From: a virus | Length of the DNA: 64,000 nt | Direction: 5' to 3' (one strand) | Virus record (IMG/VR): IMGVR_UViG_3300022928_001418 | Location: 1-64,000 of that record | Part shown: positions 54,665 to 63,015 of the stretch, piece after piece | How the letters are laid out: each line of letters opens with the position of its first letter | Position numbering within the stretch: position 1 is the stretch's first letter | Notes under the pieces: generated by a model | Seen by the model: the letters and a program-made list of their open reading frames with translations, nothing else | What the model was told of the DNA's origin: nothing | Database searches by the model: none | Translations under genes and position numbers: made by a program

Positions 54665-55476
54665 GATTATTTGCGTTTGGTTGTAGTTTTACAAATTATG
54701 CTTGGCCTACATGGGCTACTATTATGGCGTATGATTTACAAATACCTATATACAATTTTGCTATAGCAGGCTTAGGCAATAGAGGTATTATGAATCGTAT
54801 AGTTGAAGCTGATGCTAAATTTAACATTCAACCTGAAGATAAAATTGTAATACTTTGGTCAAGTTTTGAACGTTGGGATCATATACACGATGGAGAATAT
54901 CAAGCGGTTGGTAGTATTTTTGCTCACGGTAGAGAAATGAAATGGCTTCAAGATAGATGGAATTATCCAGAAGATTTAGTTTTCAATTATAGTGAAATTA
55001 TTACAGTTAACCGTGCTTGGAAAGACAATATTTTTTGGCAAGGTATGGCATTTGATCCACACATAGGCGACGGCGGAGCATATATTAAATCTTTAGATTT
55101 ATTAGCTGGTAAAAAGTTTGAAGAATTATACAAAGATAAATTACCCAAGTTGCCTATTTGTATTGAGTTTGATGAAAAAGGTAATGCTTGGAATGGGTTG
55201 TTAGACGATTTACATCCTGATGTAATAGGACACATGAATCTTTTAGAAAAATACATGTACAGCGATTTAGATTTACAATTACGTCCAGAAACAAAAGTTA
55301 TTTTTCAAGAACTACATGTTGATTTAGAAAAAGAATACCGTAAACCAGAAAATGTAAATAATCTTGTTGGCGATACTGTAGGAAATGCCACTCTTAGATG
55401 TCTAAGAGCAAAATATAAAGCAAACATTTACCCATATGTAGGTAGCTGGTCTCTATCAGATAACATTGTGTATTAG
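54661..55476 (+). CDS. SGNH/GDSL-like hydrolase 3
   Basis: 271 residues. Block I is at the very start (LFAFGCSFTNYAWP, Ser9), block II is IAGLGNRGI, block III WSSFERWD, and the Asp/His motif DDLHPDVIGH near 185 fits the family's DxxH. It is the best SGNH match in the window. It is coupled to the upstream glycosyltransferase-like gene, consistent with acyl editing of a sugar product. The last 21 nt overlap the convergent aminotransferase gene. Confidence 0.7.
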   Translation: MRLFAFGCSFTNYAWPTWATIMAYDLQIPIYNFAIAGLGNRGIMNRIVEADAKFNIQPEDKIVILWSSFERWDHIHDGEYQAVGSIFAHGREMKWLQDRWNYPEDLVFNYSEIITVNRAWKDNIFWQGMAFDPHIGDGGAYIKSLDLLAGKKFEELYKDKLPKLPICIEFDEKGNAWNGLLDDLHPDVIGHMNLLEKYMYSDLDLQLRPETKVIFQELHVDLEKEYRKPENVNNLVGDTVGNATLRCLRAKYKANIYPYVGSWSLSDNIVY

Positions 55477-56043
55477 ATTATAAATGTTTGGATAATCTTT
55501 GTATGTCCAAAGTTTTGGTTTTGATTTGATAGCATCAGGCAATTTGTCTAATCCTAGTTGTGCTGTTTCTGGAGTCATGTAATAATGATATCCGGCACTG
55601 TGAATATCTTGTTCTGCCCATGGAGCATTACGATGTCTGCCATCGTATCCCAATTTTATTAAATCATCTCTTTCTTGCTTGCTACTTAAAAGTATAGCAC
55701 CACCCCTACCTAAACTCAAATGTTTTTTAAATTGAAAACTTAAACACATATAACTGTTGACAATATAACTGTTTCGTCTCCATAACACAGCAGCATCGTA
55801 TATGTTTTGACTTAGATAATAATATTCTTCCCATCGAGTGTTTGCCCATGATACAGTAGCACCTACTTTTTTTGCTGTCATAGGTACACTTAGATATGTT
55901 TGCTTTGGCACAGATACATTTTTTACTTCCTTGTATCTTAGAATTAATTCGATAGCATGAGTACAGCAGTCAGTGCTTACAGCATATGGAGCACCAAAAA
56001 ATTCTGCTATTTCTTTTTCAAACTTATCTACCGTATCAAACAT
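55456..56043 (-). CDS. Trimmed DegT/DnrJ/EryC1-type aminotransferase
   Basis: 195 residues from the ATG at 56043; an upstream in-frame ATG (56136) would run into the neighbouring gene and lacks support. The protein has the PLP-fold landmarks: FEKEIAEFFGAPYAVSTDCCTHAIELIL, VSVPKQTYLSVPMTAKKVGATV, YDAAVLW (the DAA Asp), FQFKKHLSLGRGGAILLS (with candidate PLP Lys) and GYHYYMTPETAQLGLDKL. Full-length relatives have about 370 residues; the C-terminal domain is missing and loops are shortened. The family makes amino sugars from keto sugars. It may be a minimal active form or a remnant; the intact frame favours function. Confidence 0.75.
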   Translation of the reverse strand: MFDTVDKFEKEIAEFFGAPYAVSTDCCTHAIELILRYKEVKNVSVPKQTYLSVPMTAKKVGATVSWANTRWEEYYYLSQNIYDAAVLWRRNSYIVNSYMCLSFQFKKHLSLGRGGAILLSSKQERDDLIKLGYDGRHRNAPWAEQDIHSAGYHYYMTPETAQLGLDKLPDAIKSKPKLWTYKDYPNIYNLIHNVI

Positions 56044-56047
56044 AATG

Positions 56048-56054
56048 TATTTAA
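56048..56054 (-). promoter_or_regulatory. Late-type box 4 nt before the aminotransferase start
   Basis: The minus strand reads TTAAATA, then CATT, then ATG, with no Shine-Dalgarno. Same geometry as at 53542. Confidence 0.45.
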
Positions 56055-56088
56055 CCACCAGATCTAATAAGTACATGGTTAATGGATC

Positions 56089-56095
56089 GTAAATA
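56089..56095 (+). promoter_or_regulatory. Late-type box before the epimerase gene
   Basis: GTAAATA followed by C, 16 nt before the ATG at 56112, with TAAGGAG between. The context is nearly the same as the tail-operon promoter at 6438. Confidence 0.55.
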
Positions 56096-56111
56096 CTGTA
56101 AGGAGTTCTAC

Positions 56112-57023
56112 ATGAAAATATTATTAACTGGATCAAGCGGATTTATTGGACAGCATTTGTTACCTAGATTACAAGCAATTGGAGAAGTTCACGAATTAAA
56201 AACAGACTTGACACATCACACTGGTATTCAACAAGAAGTAAAAGAAGTAAATCCTGATATTGTAGTTCATTTAGCAGCAAGGACAGAAGTTCAAAAAAGT
56301 TTTTACGAACAAGTAAGTTTTAGTGAAGTAAATTATGTAGGAACAGTAAATCTTATCGAAGCATGTAGACAACTAAGTACATTACCTTATTTTGTATTCG
56401 CAAGTACAATGGAAGTTTATGGCTGGCAACCCATTTCAGATGAAGTAGAACAAACCGGAACTTATAAAGAAAGCGTTGCTTTTGATGAATATACGCAGCC
56501 TAATCCAAATGCTCCTTATGCTGTTGCCAAGTATGGTTGTGAAAAATATTTAGAATATGCTGGTAGAGCATACGGTTTGCCTTGGGCTAGTTTTAGACAG
56601 ACTAATAGTTACGGACGCAAAGACAATGACTTTTTCGTTACTGAACAAATTATTTCTCAAATGATAAAAGGTGATACTTGTAATTTAGGTTATGCTGAAC
56701 CTTATAGAAACTTTATTTACATTAGTGACTTGCTAGATGCGTGGATGGCTGTAATTGAAAATAGAGATGCGTGTAAAGGCAACTTCTATACTATTGGACC
56801 AGATGATCCACGTAAGATTAAAGATTGTGCTCATTATATCCAACAGCAATTAGGGTGGAATGGAACTATAAACTGGGATACAAAAGATCCACGACACGGA
56901 GAAATTTGGTGGCTTAATAGTAATCATAATCTTCTTACAAGTAAAACTGGGTGGAAACCCAAAGTATCTTACGAAGAAGGTGTTGAAAGGACTATACACC
57001 ATTGGAAATCAATTCTAACATAA
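56112..57023 (+). CDS. NAD-dependent nucleotide-sugar epimerase/dehydratase
   Basis: 303 residues, starting MKILLTGSSGFIGQHLLPRL at 56112 (AAGGAG 6 nt upstream); a start at 56082 would include non-conserved residues. Extended short-chain dehydrogenase features: GSSGFIG nucleotide-binding loop, VVHLAARTEV, the FASTMEVYG strand with catalytic Ser/Thr, and YAVAKYGCEKY with the YxxxK dyad. The C-terminal substrate domain includes RNFIYISDLLDAW. It epimerises or dehydrates NDP-sugars, giving precursors for the glycosyltransferases around it. The exact sugar is not predictable. Confidence 0.85.
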   Translation: MKILLTGSSGFIGQHLLPRLQAIGEVHELKTDLTHHTGIQQEVKEVNPDIVVHLAARTEVQKSFYEQVSFSEVNYVGTVNLIEACRQLSTLPYFVFASTMEVYGWQPISDEVEQTGTYKESVAFDEYTQPNPNAPYAVAKYGCEKYLEYAGRAYGLPWASFRQTNSYGRKDNDFFVTEQIISQMIKGDTCNLGYAEPYRNFIYISDLLDAWMAVIENRDACKGNFYTIGPDDPRKIKDCAHYIQQQLGWNGTINWDTKDPRHGEIWWLNSNHNLLTSKTGWKPKVSYEEGVERTIHHWKSILT

Positions 57024-57988
57024 ACTATAGTAATAAGGCTCATAATAGATATACAGATCCATTTGGATTACCTTACAAGTCTTTTCAACACTGGCAGGAA
57101 AATCCTGTTGGAAAATATTTTTTTATAAAATATTTTAGAGATCGCGATGACGAAGAGATTATAAAAAATGTAAAAGAAAATGAAAATGTTTTTTATATTT
57201 TACATGATAACTTAGAAGGTTATGCCAAACGCAGATTTAAAAAAATAGATGCGTTTGTTAATGAAAATAATTTACACAACAAAGTTTATTTTTCTACTAG
57301 TTTAAAAAGCACAGCAGAAGAATATGAAGATTGGCTACAACAATATAAGTTGCCAAAAGTTTTTACTGCTTTTTATTATCCCGAGTGGTATCATAGAGTA
57401 TACGATAATCTTATAGACTATAGATTAAAAAAGTTTTCATATCGAAAAGATATGTATTTTTGTTGTTTGAATAACAGACATCATGAACATAGAGTTTTAC
57501 TAATACAAGATTTACAAAATAATGAAATATTAGATAAAGGACTTGTAAGTAGCGACTTTCATAAAATATCTATTGACGGAATAGGTTCAAGGCCAAATGA
57601 TTATAATCCTTTAATATATGCTAAGTCTTTAATAAATGTTGTAACTGAAACATATTATAGACAAGAATGGAATAATACTGGCAATTTGTTTTTTAGCGAA
57701 AAAATATGGAAGCCTATAGTTTGTAAACAAGCATTTATCATTGTAGGACCTAAGCATTCTTTAAAATATTTGAAAGAACTTGGATTTAGAACTTTTGATA
57801 AAATTTGGGACGAAAGTTATGACAATGAAGACTATAAAAAAAGACTTTACATGGCAGCCAATTCGTTGTATAATACAATTAATAATTATTCTATAGAAGA
57901 ACTTAATCAAGCCACGTTAGAAATTAGAAAACATAATTTTCAACACTTTAAAAAAATTAGACAAGAAATGATTAAAACATGTTGGTAG
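57002..57988 (+). CDS. Glycosyltransferase-like protein (same family as 50367 and 53576)
   Basis: 328 residues. The C-terminal half carries TETYYRQEWNNTGNLFFSEKIWKPIVCKQAFIIVGPKHSLKYLKELGFRTFDKIWDESYD, the clearest version of the family motif (SEK...P...G...YLKELGFRTF). The start appears to be TTG at 57002, about 10 nt after AAAGGA, overlapping the epimerase gene by 22 nt; no ATG occurs in the first 140 codons. Likely transfers a sugar made by the epimerase. It overlaps the next gene by 10 nt. Confidence 0.65.
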   Translation: MEINSNINYSNKAHNRYTDPFGLPYKSFQHWQENPVGKYFFIKYFRDRDDEEIIKNVKENENVFYILHDNLEGYAKRRFKKIDAFVNENNLHNKVYFSTSLKSTAEEYEDWLQQYKLPKVFTAFYYPEWYHRVYDNLIDYRLKKFSYRKDMYFCCLNNRHHEHRVLLIQDLQNNEILDKGLVSSDFHKISIDGIGSRPNDYNPLIYAKSLINVVTETYYRQEWNNTGNLFFSEKIWKPIVCKQAFIIVGPKHSLKYLKELGFRTFDKIWDESYDNEDYKKRLYMAANSLYNTINNYSIEELNQATLEIRKHNFQHFKKIRQEMIKTCW

Positions 57989-58581
57989 ACTTAGACGATG
58001 TAGCATTTTGGATGGATGCTGTGCGAAACAACGAAAATCATTTCGGTGTGTTAGAAAGTTTTTGGAAAGGACAACTTAAAAGCAAAGTGTGGCTTGTAGA
58101 GCATCTACATAATTCTCATTGGCGTCAAGAGAACATTGTAATCTTTGGCGGTTGGAACGGTGTATTATCTAGTTTGTTGTTTAACAGTAAATTAGACATA
58201 AATGACATACGTAGTGTTGATATAGATCCGAGTTGTGAAGAAGTTGCTAACATGATTTGTAAGAGGCAAGAAATTGAAGGCAAATTTAATGCTATTACTT
58301 GCGATATGTGTACATACGAATATGAATTTACTCCTGATCTTGTAATAAACACTAGTACAGAACATATAACACAAGAACAATATGAAACATGGTTAGAACG
58401 TGTTCCAAAAACAAGTGCTATTGCTATACAAAATAACAATTATAAAAGTATTGCTGATCATATTCGTTGTTATGATTCATTAGAAGAATTCAAAATGTCC
58501 AGTGGTTTACAAAAGATATATACAGAGGATACTCTTAAATTACCATTGTATGATAGATATCTTTTGATTGGGCGCAAATGA
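57979..58581 (+). CDS. Class I SAM-dependent methyltransferase-like protein
   Basis: 200 residues. Motif I IVIFGGWNGVLSSLLF near residue 53, motif II SVDIDPSCEEVANMI near 74, and ITCDMCTYEYEFTPDLVINTSTEHI form a Rossmann-fold SAM site. The substrate is unknown; in this cluster O- or N-methylation of a sugar is a reasonable guess. It is coupled to both neighbours: it starts inside the transferase gene and ends in an ATGA overlap with a radical SAM gene. Confidence 0.7.
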   Translation: MLVDLDDVAFWMDAVRNNENHFGVLESFWKGQLKSKVWLVEHLHNSHWRQENIVIFGGWNGVLSSLLFNSKLDINDIRSVDIDPSCEEVANMICKRQEIEGKFNAITCDMCTYEYEFTPDLVINTSTEHITQEQYETWLERVPKTSAIAIQNNNYKSIADHIRCYDSLEEFKMSSGLQKIYTEDTLKLPLYDRYLLIGRK

Positions 58582-59957
58582 CAGACTTTTTAGAATTATT
58601 TAATAACAGACTAAAAGCAGAAGCAACAGAAACTTTTTGTGCGTTGCCTTGGATACACATGGCCACACGTCCAAATGGAGATATGCGGTTGTGCTGTAGT
58701 GCTAACGCCAGCGGAGCAGGCACAGATCATACAGTGGGTATTGTAAAAGACGATAGCGGACAGCATATAAACTTTGCGTCAACATCTCCTATGGAAGCAT
58801 GGAACAGCGAATACATGCGTGGTGTAAGACGTACCATGATGGATGGTAAAATACCTGCTAGTTGTACAAAGTGTTTTGCTGAAGAATCAAAGGGTGTAGT
58901 AAGCAAACGTGTGTGGGAAACAGGAACCTGGATGGAACGTGGTCTTGATATACAAGATTTATTAAACGAAACACACAAAGATGGATACTACAAAGAAGAA
59001 CTACAATATTTAGACCTGCGTCTTGGGCATACTTGTAATATCAAGTGTGTAATGTGTTCGCCACATGACAGCAGCAAGTGGGTAAAGGACTGGAAAGTAT
59101 TAGAGCCACAGCTAAAAGATCTAGAAGTCAAGAGACAGATGCAATGGGATAAATCTGCTTTCAACAACAAGTGGCACGAACAAGAAATATTCTGGGACGA
59201 TCTATACAAACAAATACCTAATCTACGTGAAGTATACTTTGCTGGCGGTGAGCCATTGATGATAAAAGAACACAAAAAGTTTATCGAAGAAATTGTTAGA
59301 CAAGGCTATCATAAACGTATACGTTTACGCTATAATACAAATGGCATATTAGTTGATAAAGATTTAATTAATTTATGGAAACACTTTGAAATAGTAAAAG
59401 TAGGTGTTAGTATGGACGCTGCTGGACCACGTAACAACTACATACGGTTTCCAACAGACTGGGATACTGTAGAACGTAACTTACACATGTTGGATAATAC
59501 ACCTGACAACATACGGCCAAGTATTGCCACTGCTATACAAATTTTTAACATTAAACATTTGCCAGACTTTATTCACTGGAAAATATCACAAGATTTTAAA
59601 AAAGTAAACACAGAAGAAATTCGTGGAGTAAAAGTCGGCGGCGGTCTAATCAATATGCACTTATTGTATATTCCAACATTTATGAGTATACAAATATTAC
59701 CAAAAGAGGACAAAGCAGAAATACGTGAACTGTTTGGAAAATTCAAAGAATTTTTATATGACAGTTGGACACAGGATCCTAACTTTTGGGAATTAAATCC
59801 GTATGGTTGGAGACGTTGGGAAGCAATACTAAATCATATGGACGCCGAAGACAAGAGTCATCTGCTTCCGGGATTCAAAGAGTATGTAAACAAACTTGAT
59901 GCTATTAGAGGAGTAAATGCTAAAGATGTATTTCCTGAATTAGCTCACTTGTTATGA
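58578..59957 (+). CDS. Twitch-type radical SAM enzyme (6 of 9)
   Basis: 459 residues. Auxiliary cluster FCALPWIHMATRPNGDMRLCC (C21, C39, C40) and CTKCFAEE (C96, C99); radical SAM motif CNIKCVMC (C153, C157, C160); FAGGEPLMI near 222; shared ending VFPELAHLL. It is closest in plan to the enzymes at 46267 and 47465, though 8 kb away and next to different partners. Codon use looks slightly richer in G+C (CGT, GGC) than the AT-rich neighbours. ATGA overlaps at both ends tie it into a four-gene run. Substrate unknown. Confidence 0.85.
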   Translation: MTDFLELFNNRLKAEATETFCALPWIHMATRPNGDMRLCCSANASGAGTDHTVGIVKDDSGQHINFASTSPMEAWNSEYMRGVRRTMMDGKIPASCTKCFAEESKGVVSKRVWETGTWMERGLDIQDLLNETHKDGYYKEELQYLDLRLGHTCNIKCVMCSPHDSSKWVKDWKVLEPQLKDLEVKRQMQWDKSAFNNKWHEQEIFWDDLYKQIPNLREVYFAGGEPLMIKEHKKFIEEIVRQGYHKRIRLRYNTNGILVDKDLINLWKHFEIVKVGVSMDAAGPRNNYIRFPTDWDTVERNLHMLDNTPDNIRPSIATAIQIFNIKHLPDFIHWKISQDFKKVNTEEIRGVKVGGGLINMHLLYIPTFMSIQILPKEDKAEIRELFGKFKEFLYDSWTQDPNFWELNPYGWRRWEAILNHMDAEDKSHLLPGFKEYVNKLDAIRGVNAKDVFPELAHLL

Positions 59958-60862
59958 TATCTATAAAAAATTACGATACAGATTTTGTCATTGAATTAGA
60001 CTTGGGCAACACTTGTAATTACAAGTGTAATTATTGTTTTCCAGGTGCTAACGAAGGCACAGTGCGTTGGCCTAATGTAGATAGATTAGAAACAGCACTG
60101 CTGAAATATATCAAACAACACGACAGACCTACTAGACTGTATTTGATAGGCGGTGAGCCTACACTGTGGAAACACTTGCCAAGGCTGTGTAATACACTTA
60201 AAATGGCACACAACATCAAAATATGTTTAAGTACTAATGCTAGTCAAAGCCTAAATTGGTGGAAAAGGCATTGGCATTGTTTTGATGTGGTCCATATTAG
60301 TTTACATCACGAGGCAGGAGATGCTGCTCATTGTTTAGGTGTTGCCGAACTATTATACGATTATAAAGTTGAAACAAACATTGATGTGTTAATGGATCCT
60401 GACCACTTTGGGCGCTGTAAGACGCTTGTAGACGCTGTAACAGGCGGTTGGAAGCCGTTTCCTGTGCTTGCTAAGACTGTTTTGTATAACGGCGAACACC
60501 GCTATAACGAAGAACAACTTGAGTATGTGCGTGATCCAATCAAACAATATCCTGATATGGATTGGTATACGGAAGTTCAACGCAAGCCAAGAACTGAATT
60601 CAGTATAGACGGCGAAGCACACACAGACGACAACTACTTTGTGGTAAACAACCTCAATCACTTTGAGGGTTGGCAGTGTAATTTAGGTGTTGATATTGTT
60701 AAAATAGATAGACAGGGCAACGTTGGCGGCAATTGCGGAACTGACCTTGGTTACAATATATATGATTTACCCGATATTGATATAGCACCTGTAAAATGTA
60801 GTAAATACACTTGTCCATGTAGCGGCGAAACAATAACCACCAAGTGGAGAGCACATGCCTGA
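59954..60862 (+). CDS. Radical SAM enzyme lacking the N-terminal twitch domain (7 of 9)
   Basis: 302 residues. ELDLGNTCNYKCNYCFPG (C21, C25, C28) opens the barrel and LIGGEPTLW follows near 66. C-terminal cysteines (WQCNLGVDIVKIDRQGNVGGNCGTD, VKCSKYTCPCSGE) mirror those of the gene at 48720, down to xDxxGNVxGxxCG wording, suggesting a C-terminal auxiliary Fe-S cluster. As at 48720, it directly follows a twitch-type enzyme. It overlaps both neighbours. Confidence 0.85.
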   Translation: MISIKNYDTDFVIELDLGNTCNYKCNYCFPGANEGTVRWPNVDRLETALLKYIKQHDRPTRLYLIGGEPTLWKHLPRLCNTLKMAHNIKICLSTNASQSLNWWKRHWHCFDVVHISLHHEAGDAAHCLGVAELLYDYKVETNIDVLMDPDHFGRCKTLVDAVTGGWKPFPVLAKTVLYNGEHRYNEEQLEYVRDPIKQYPDMDWYTEVQRKPRTEFSIDGEAHTDDNYFVVNNLNHFEGWQCNLGVDIVKIDRQGNVGGNCGTDLGYNIYDLPDIDIAPVKCSKYTCPCSGETITTKWRAHA

Positions 60863-61910
60863 GTTTGATACACTAATACCACAAGAAGATAGAATATTCC
60901 AAATTGCTTGGGAAAGCACATTGAAATGTAATCTCGATTGTGCGTATTGTGGAGACGGGCATGACAACAAAACAGAACATCCTAGTTTAGGCGAGTGTAA
61001 TGAAACTGTAGATTTTATATTTCGCTATGTTGATCTCAAGATGTCCGAGCGTCCTGAATCGGCTAGACAAGCCAATTTAAATATACAAGGTGGCGAAAGT
61101 TTATTCCATCCTCACATAGTTGATATACTGAAATGGATAAACTTCAAAAGACAAAAATACGATTGGTATATGGGCATAGCATTTATAACAAATGCTGTGG
61201 TTGGTGCTAGACAGTGGACTCGTATAACTGAGTATGTTGACTACTATACTATTAGCTATCATGCCAGTGCGACACAAAAACAAAAAAATATTGTAAGGAA
61301 AAACATACAATATTGTGTAAAAAAACAAAAAAACTTTACTGTAAATATTATGATGGATCCAAGACATTGGAACGATTGTGTTGAAATGATTGAATGGTGT
61401 AAAAAACACAATATACCTCATCACGCAAGACAATTGGACCATCATTGGTTAGATATGCGGTGGAACTATTCTGCTAAACAAGCTGAATATCTTTTAGGCA
61501 AAAAAATTACATTAAAAGATAAATTATCTCACGCTTTTGTAAAAGGATTAAATTTAAGCGCAGAAGGTAGAGCTTGTTGTGGCAACAAAACACTGTGCGC
61601 CAGCGGTTGTTATACAAAATATGTTGATAATAAATTTAAAAACTGGCATTGTAGTGTAGCAGATCATTTCTTATATATTAGACAAACTACAGGTGAAGTT
61701 TTTACTAATAAAGATTGTAAAATGAATTACCAAAATTCAATCGGTCCAATTGGGTATTTGTCAGACACTAACAAAATTATAAAAGAAGCACACAATCGTG
61801 GTATAGTGTGTAAAAAGTCTAGTTGTTGGTGTGGTATATGTGCGCCTAAGGCACGAACTAAAGTAAAGTTTGATGCCATGATGGCAGATTTAAACAGTCA
61901 AAATCAGTAA
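60855..61910 (+). CDS. Radical SAM enzyme with Cys-rich C-terminus (8 of 9)
   Basis: 351 residues. CNLDCAYC (C25, C29, C32) and IQGGESLFH (a variant of GGEP) near 80. The C-terminal half has many cysteines: RACCGNKTLCASGCYTKY, NWHCSVAD, NKDCKMN, VCKKSSCWCGICAPKA, enough for one or two auxiliary clusters. The plan follows 48720 and 59954 but with a longer Cys-rich part. It is the third consecutive radical SAM gene here and ends in a 53-nt overlap with a convergent gene. Confidence 0.85.
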   Translation: MPEFDTLIPQEDRIFQIAWESTLKCNLDCAYCGDGHDNKTEHPSLGECNETVDFIFRYVDLKMSERPESARQANLNIQGGESLFHPHIVDILKWINFKRQKYDWYMGIAFITNAVVGARQWTRITEYVDYYTISYHASATQKQKNIVRKNIQYCVKKQKNFTVNIMMDPRHWNDCVEMIEWCKKHNIPHHARQLDHHWLDMRWNYSAKQAEYLLGKKITLKDKLSHAFVKGLNLSAEGRACCGNKTLCASGCYTKYVDNKFKNWHCSVADHFLYIRQTTGEVFTNKDCKMNYQNSIGPIGYLSDTNKIIKEAHNRGIVCKKSSCWCGICAPKARTKVKFDAMMADLNSQNQ

Positions 61911-63015
61911 GAACTAAATCCTTAACCAATCCTGTTTCGGCACACCAAGGTTGTATACCCTCTGCTGCTCTTTGATCAAATATTACAGTCGCATCACCCA
62001 ATTCTTGTTGTAAAGCAAGTATCAATTTATTTTCTTGCGCAACTCTATAACGCATACTGTACATAGCAGCAGTACCTTCATAACAAAACACATTGCTCAT
62101 GTCAATTACTGTGCCTTGCGGATTGTCTTTAGGTATATGCGCTACAAACTGTTCAGGTGTGTTTATAGGATCAACATGTATGCCGCCACCTGCTGCTTCT
62201 AGTGCTGCGAGATTGTAATCATAGTAAATGTGTTCAGCAGCAGGGCCACGTTGTTCTGCGGCAAGTGGATTAGCAGGTGCTACAAGACGCATAATAGGTG
62301 TATCATATACTCTTGGATAGTCAGGCTTTCCTGTTGCTTGTGTATGTACGTGTGTAGTTAAACAGTAATTGTATTTTTGATAGATATAACTGCTGGTTTC
62401 TCCGCCTCTGTATTGATAAAACTTGCCGCCACGTTGATCTTCAGAATATGCTTCAATAGTATAATGATTGTCTAGCAGGGTTTTGATTAAATTCCAACCT
62501 GCCTGTTTGTGTTTGTACGTTACTTCTATTTTACCTGCGCCAATCCATGTAGGCAAATAGTCATCGTGTATGCTACCGTGACTTCGCATTGGTTCAAGTG
62601 CCTGGTAATCCGTAAAGAACTGTGGTTTTCCAAACTCTGGACAGTCTAGATCTATATATGTTTGTAAGTCAATGCTGAAACACTGCGGGTGTATTCCATA
62701 ATAGGCATCACCTCCGTCCAGTATGTGACACAGCAAATCATATTCTTCAGGATGTGTCTCAAAAAACTGTGTGCCGTTAATGAATTCTGTGCCAGCACTT
62801 ATTACCACAGCATGGTCGTATTTAGCACAGGCTGATTGTAGTAGTTTGTCTACACTAGCGTCTTCGAACACAGTGTAACCCATGCCAGTTAAGTTACTAA
62901 TTGTGTAGTCAGCACGATTTACTACTAGTTGCTTGTCTACAGTGTATTCAGCAACATCGTTTACAATACATACACAAGTATCTTTATCAGTAAATTTGCT
63001 TTGATATACGTTCAT
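61858..63015 (-). CDS. Unknown protein of the accessory module
   Basis: 385 residues, soluble, not recognised. Features: NRADYTISNLTGMGYTVFED, a stretch DHAVVISAGTEFINGTQFFE that looks like the end of a Rossmann-like strand-turn-helix, GGDAYYGIHPQCFSIDLQTYIDL, and SIHDDYLPTWIGAGKIEV. The layout, a short nucleotide-binding-like half followed by acidic D-rich motifs, could suit a GT-A-like glycosyltransferase, but no DxD stands out. It overlaps the upstream dioxygenase gene by 29 nt and is probably cotranscribed with it. Confidence 0.6.
   Translation of the reverse strand: MNVYQSKFTDKDTCVCIVNDVAEYTVDKQLVVNRADYTISNLTGMGYTVFEDASVDKLLQSACAKYDHAVVISAGTEFINGTQFFETHPEEYDLLCHILDGGDAYYGIHPQCFSIDLQTYIDLDCPEFGKPQFFTDYQALEPMRSHGSIHDDYLPTWIGAGKIEVTYKHKQAGWNLIKTLLDNHYTIEAYSEDQRGGKFYQYRGGETSSYIYQKYNYCLTTHVHTQATGKPDYPRVYDTPIMRLVAPANPLAAEQRGPAAEHIYYDYNLAALEAAGGGIHVDPINTPEQFVAHIPKDNPQGTVIDMSNVFCYEGTAAMYSMRYRVAQENKLILALQQELGDATVIFDQRAAEGIQPWCAETGLVKDLVLTDFDCLNLPSWHQTLL

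Noticed and set aside
56082-56111. Upstream start for the epimerase (ten extra residues)
   Set aside because: The Rossmann fold begins MKILLTGSSG at 56112, which has AAGGAG at a good distance; the extra residues run through the promoter and Shine-Dalgarno.
56044-56136. N-terminal extension of the DegT-type protein to an ATG at 56136
   Set aside because: It would overlap the start region of the divergent epimerase gene, has a low-complexity hydrophobic sequence, and conserved family sequence begins after the ATG at 56043, which has its own promoter box.
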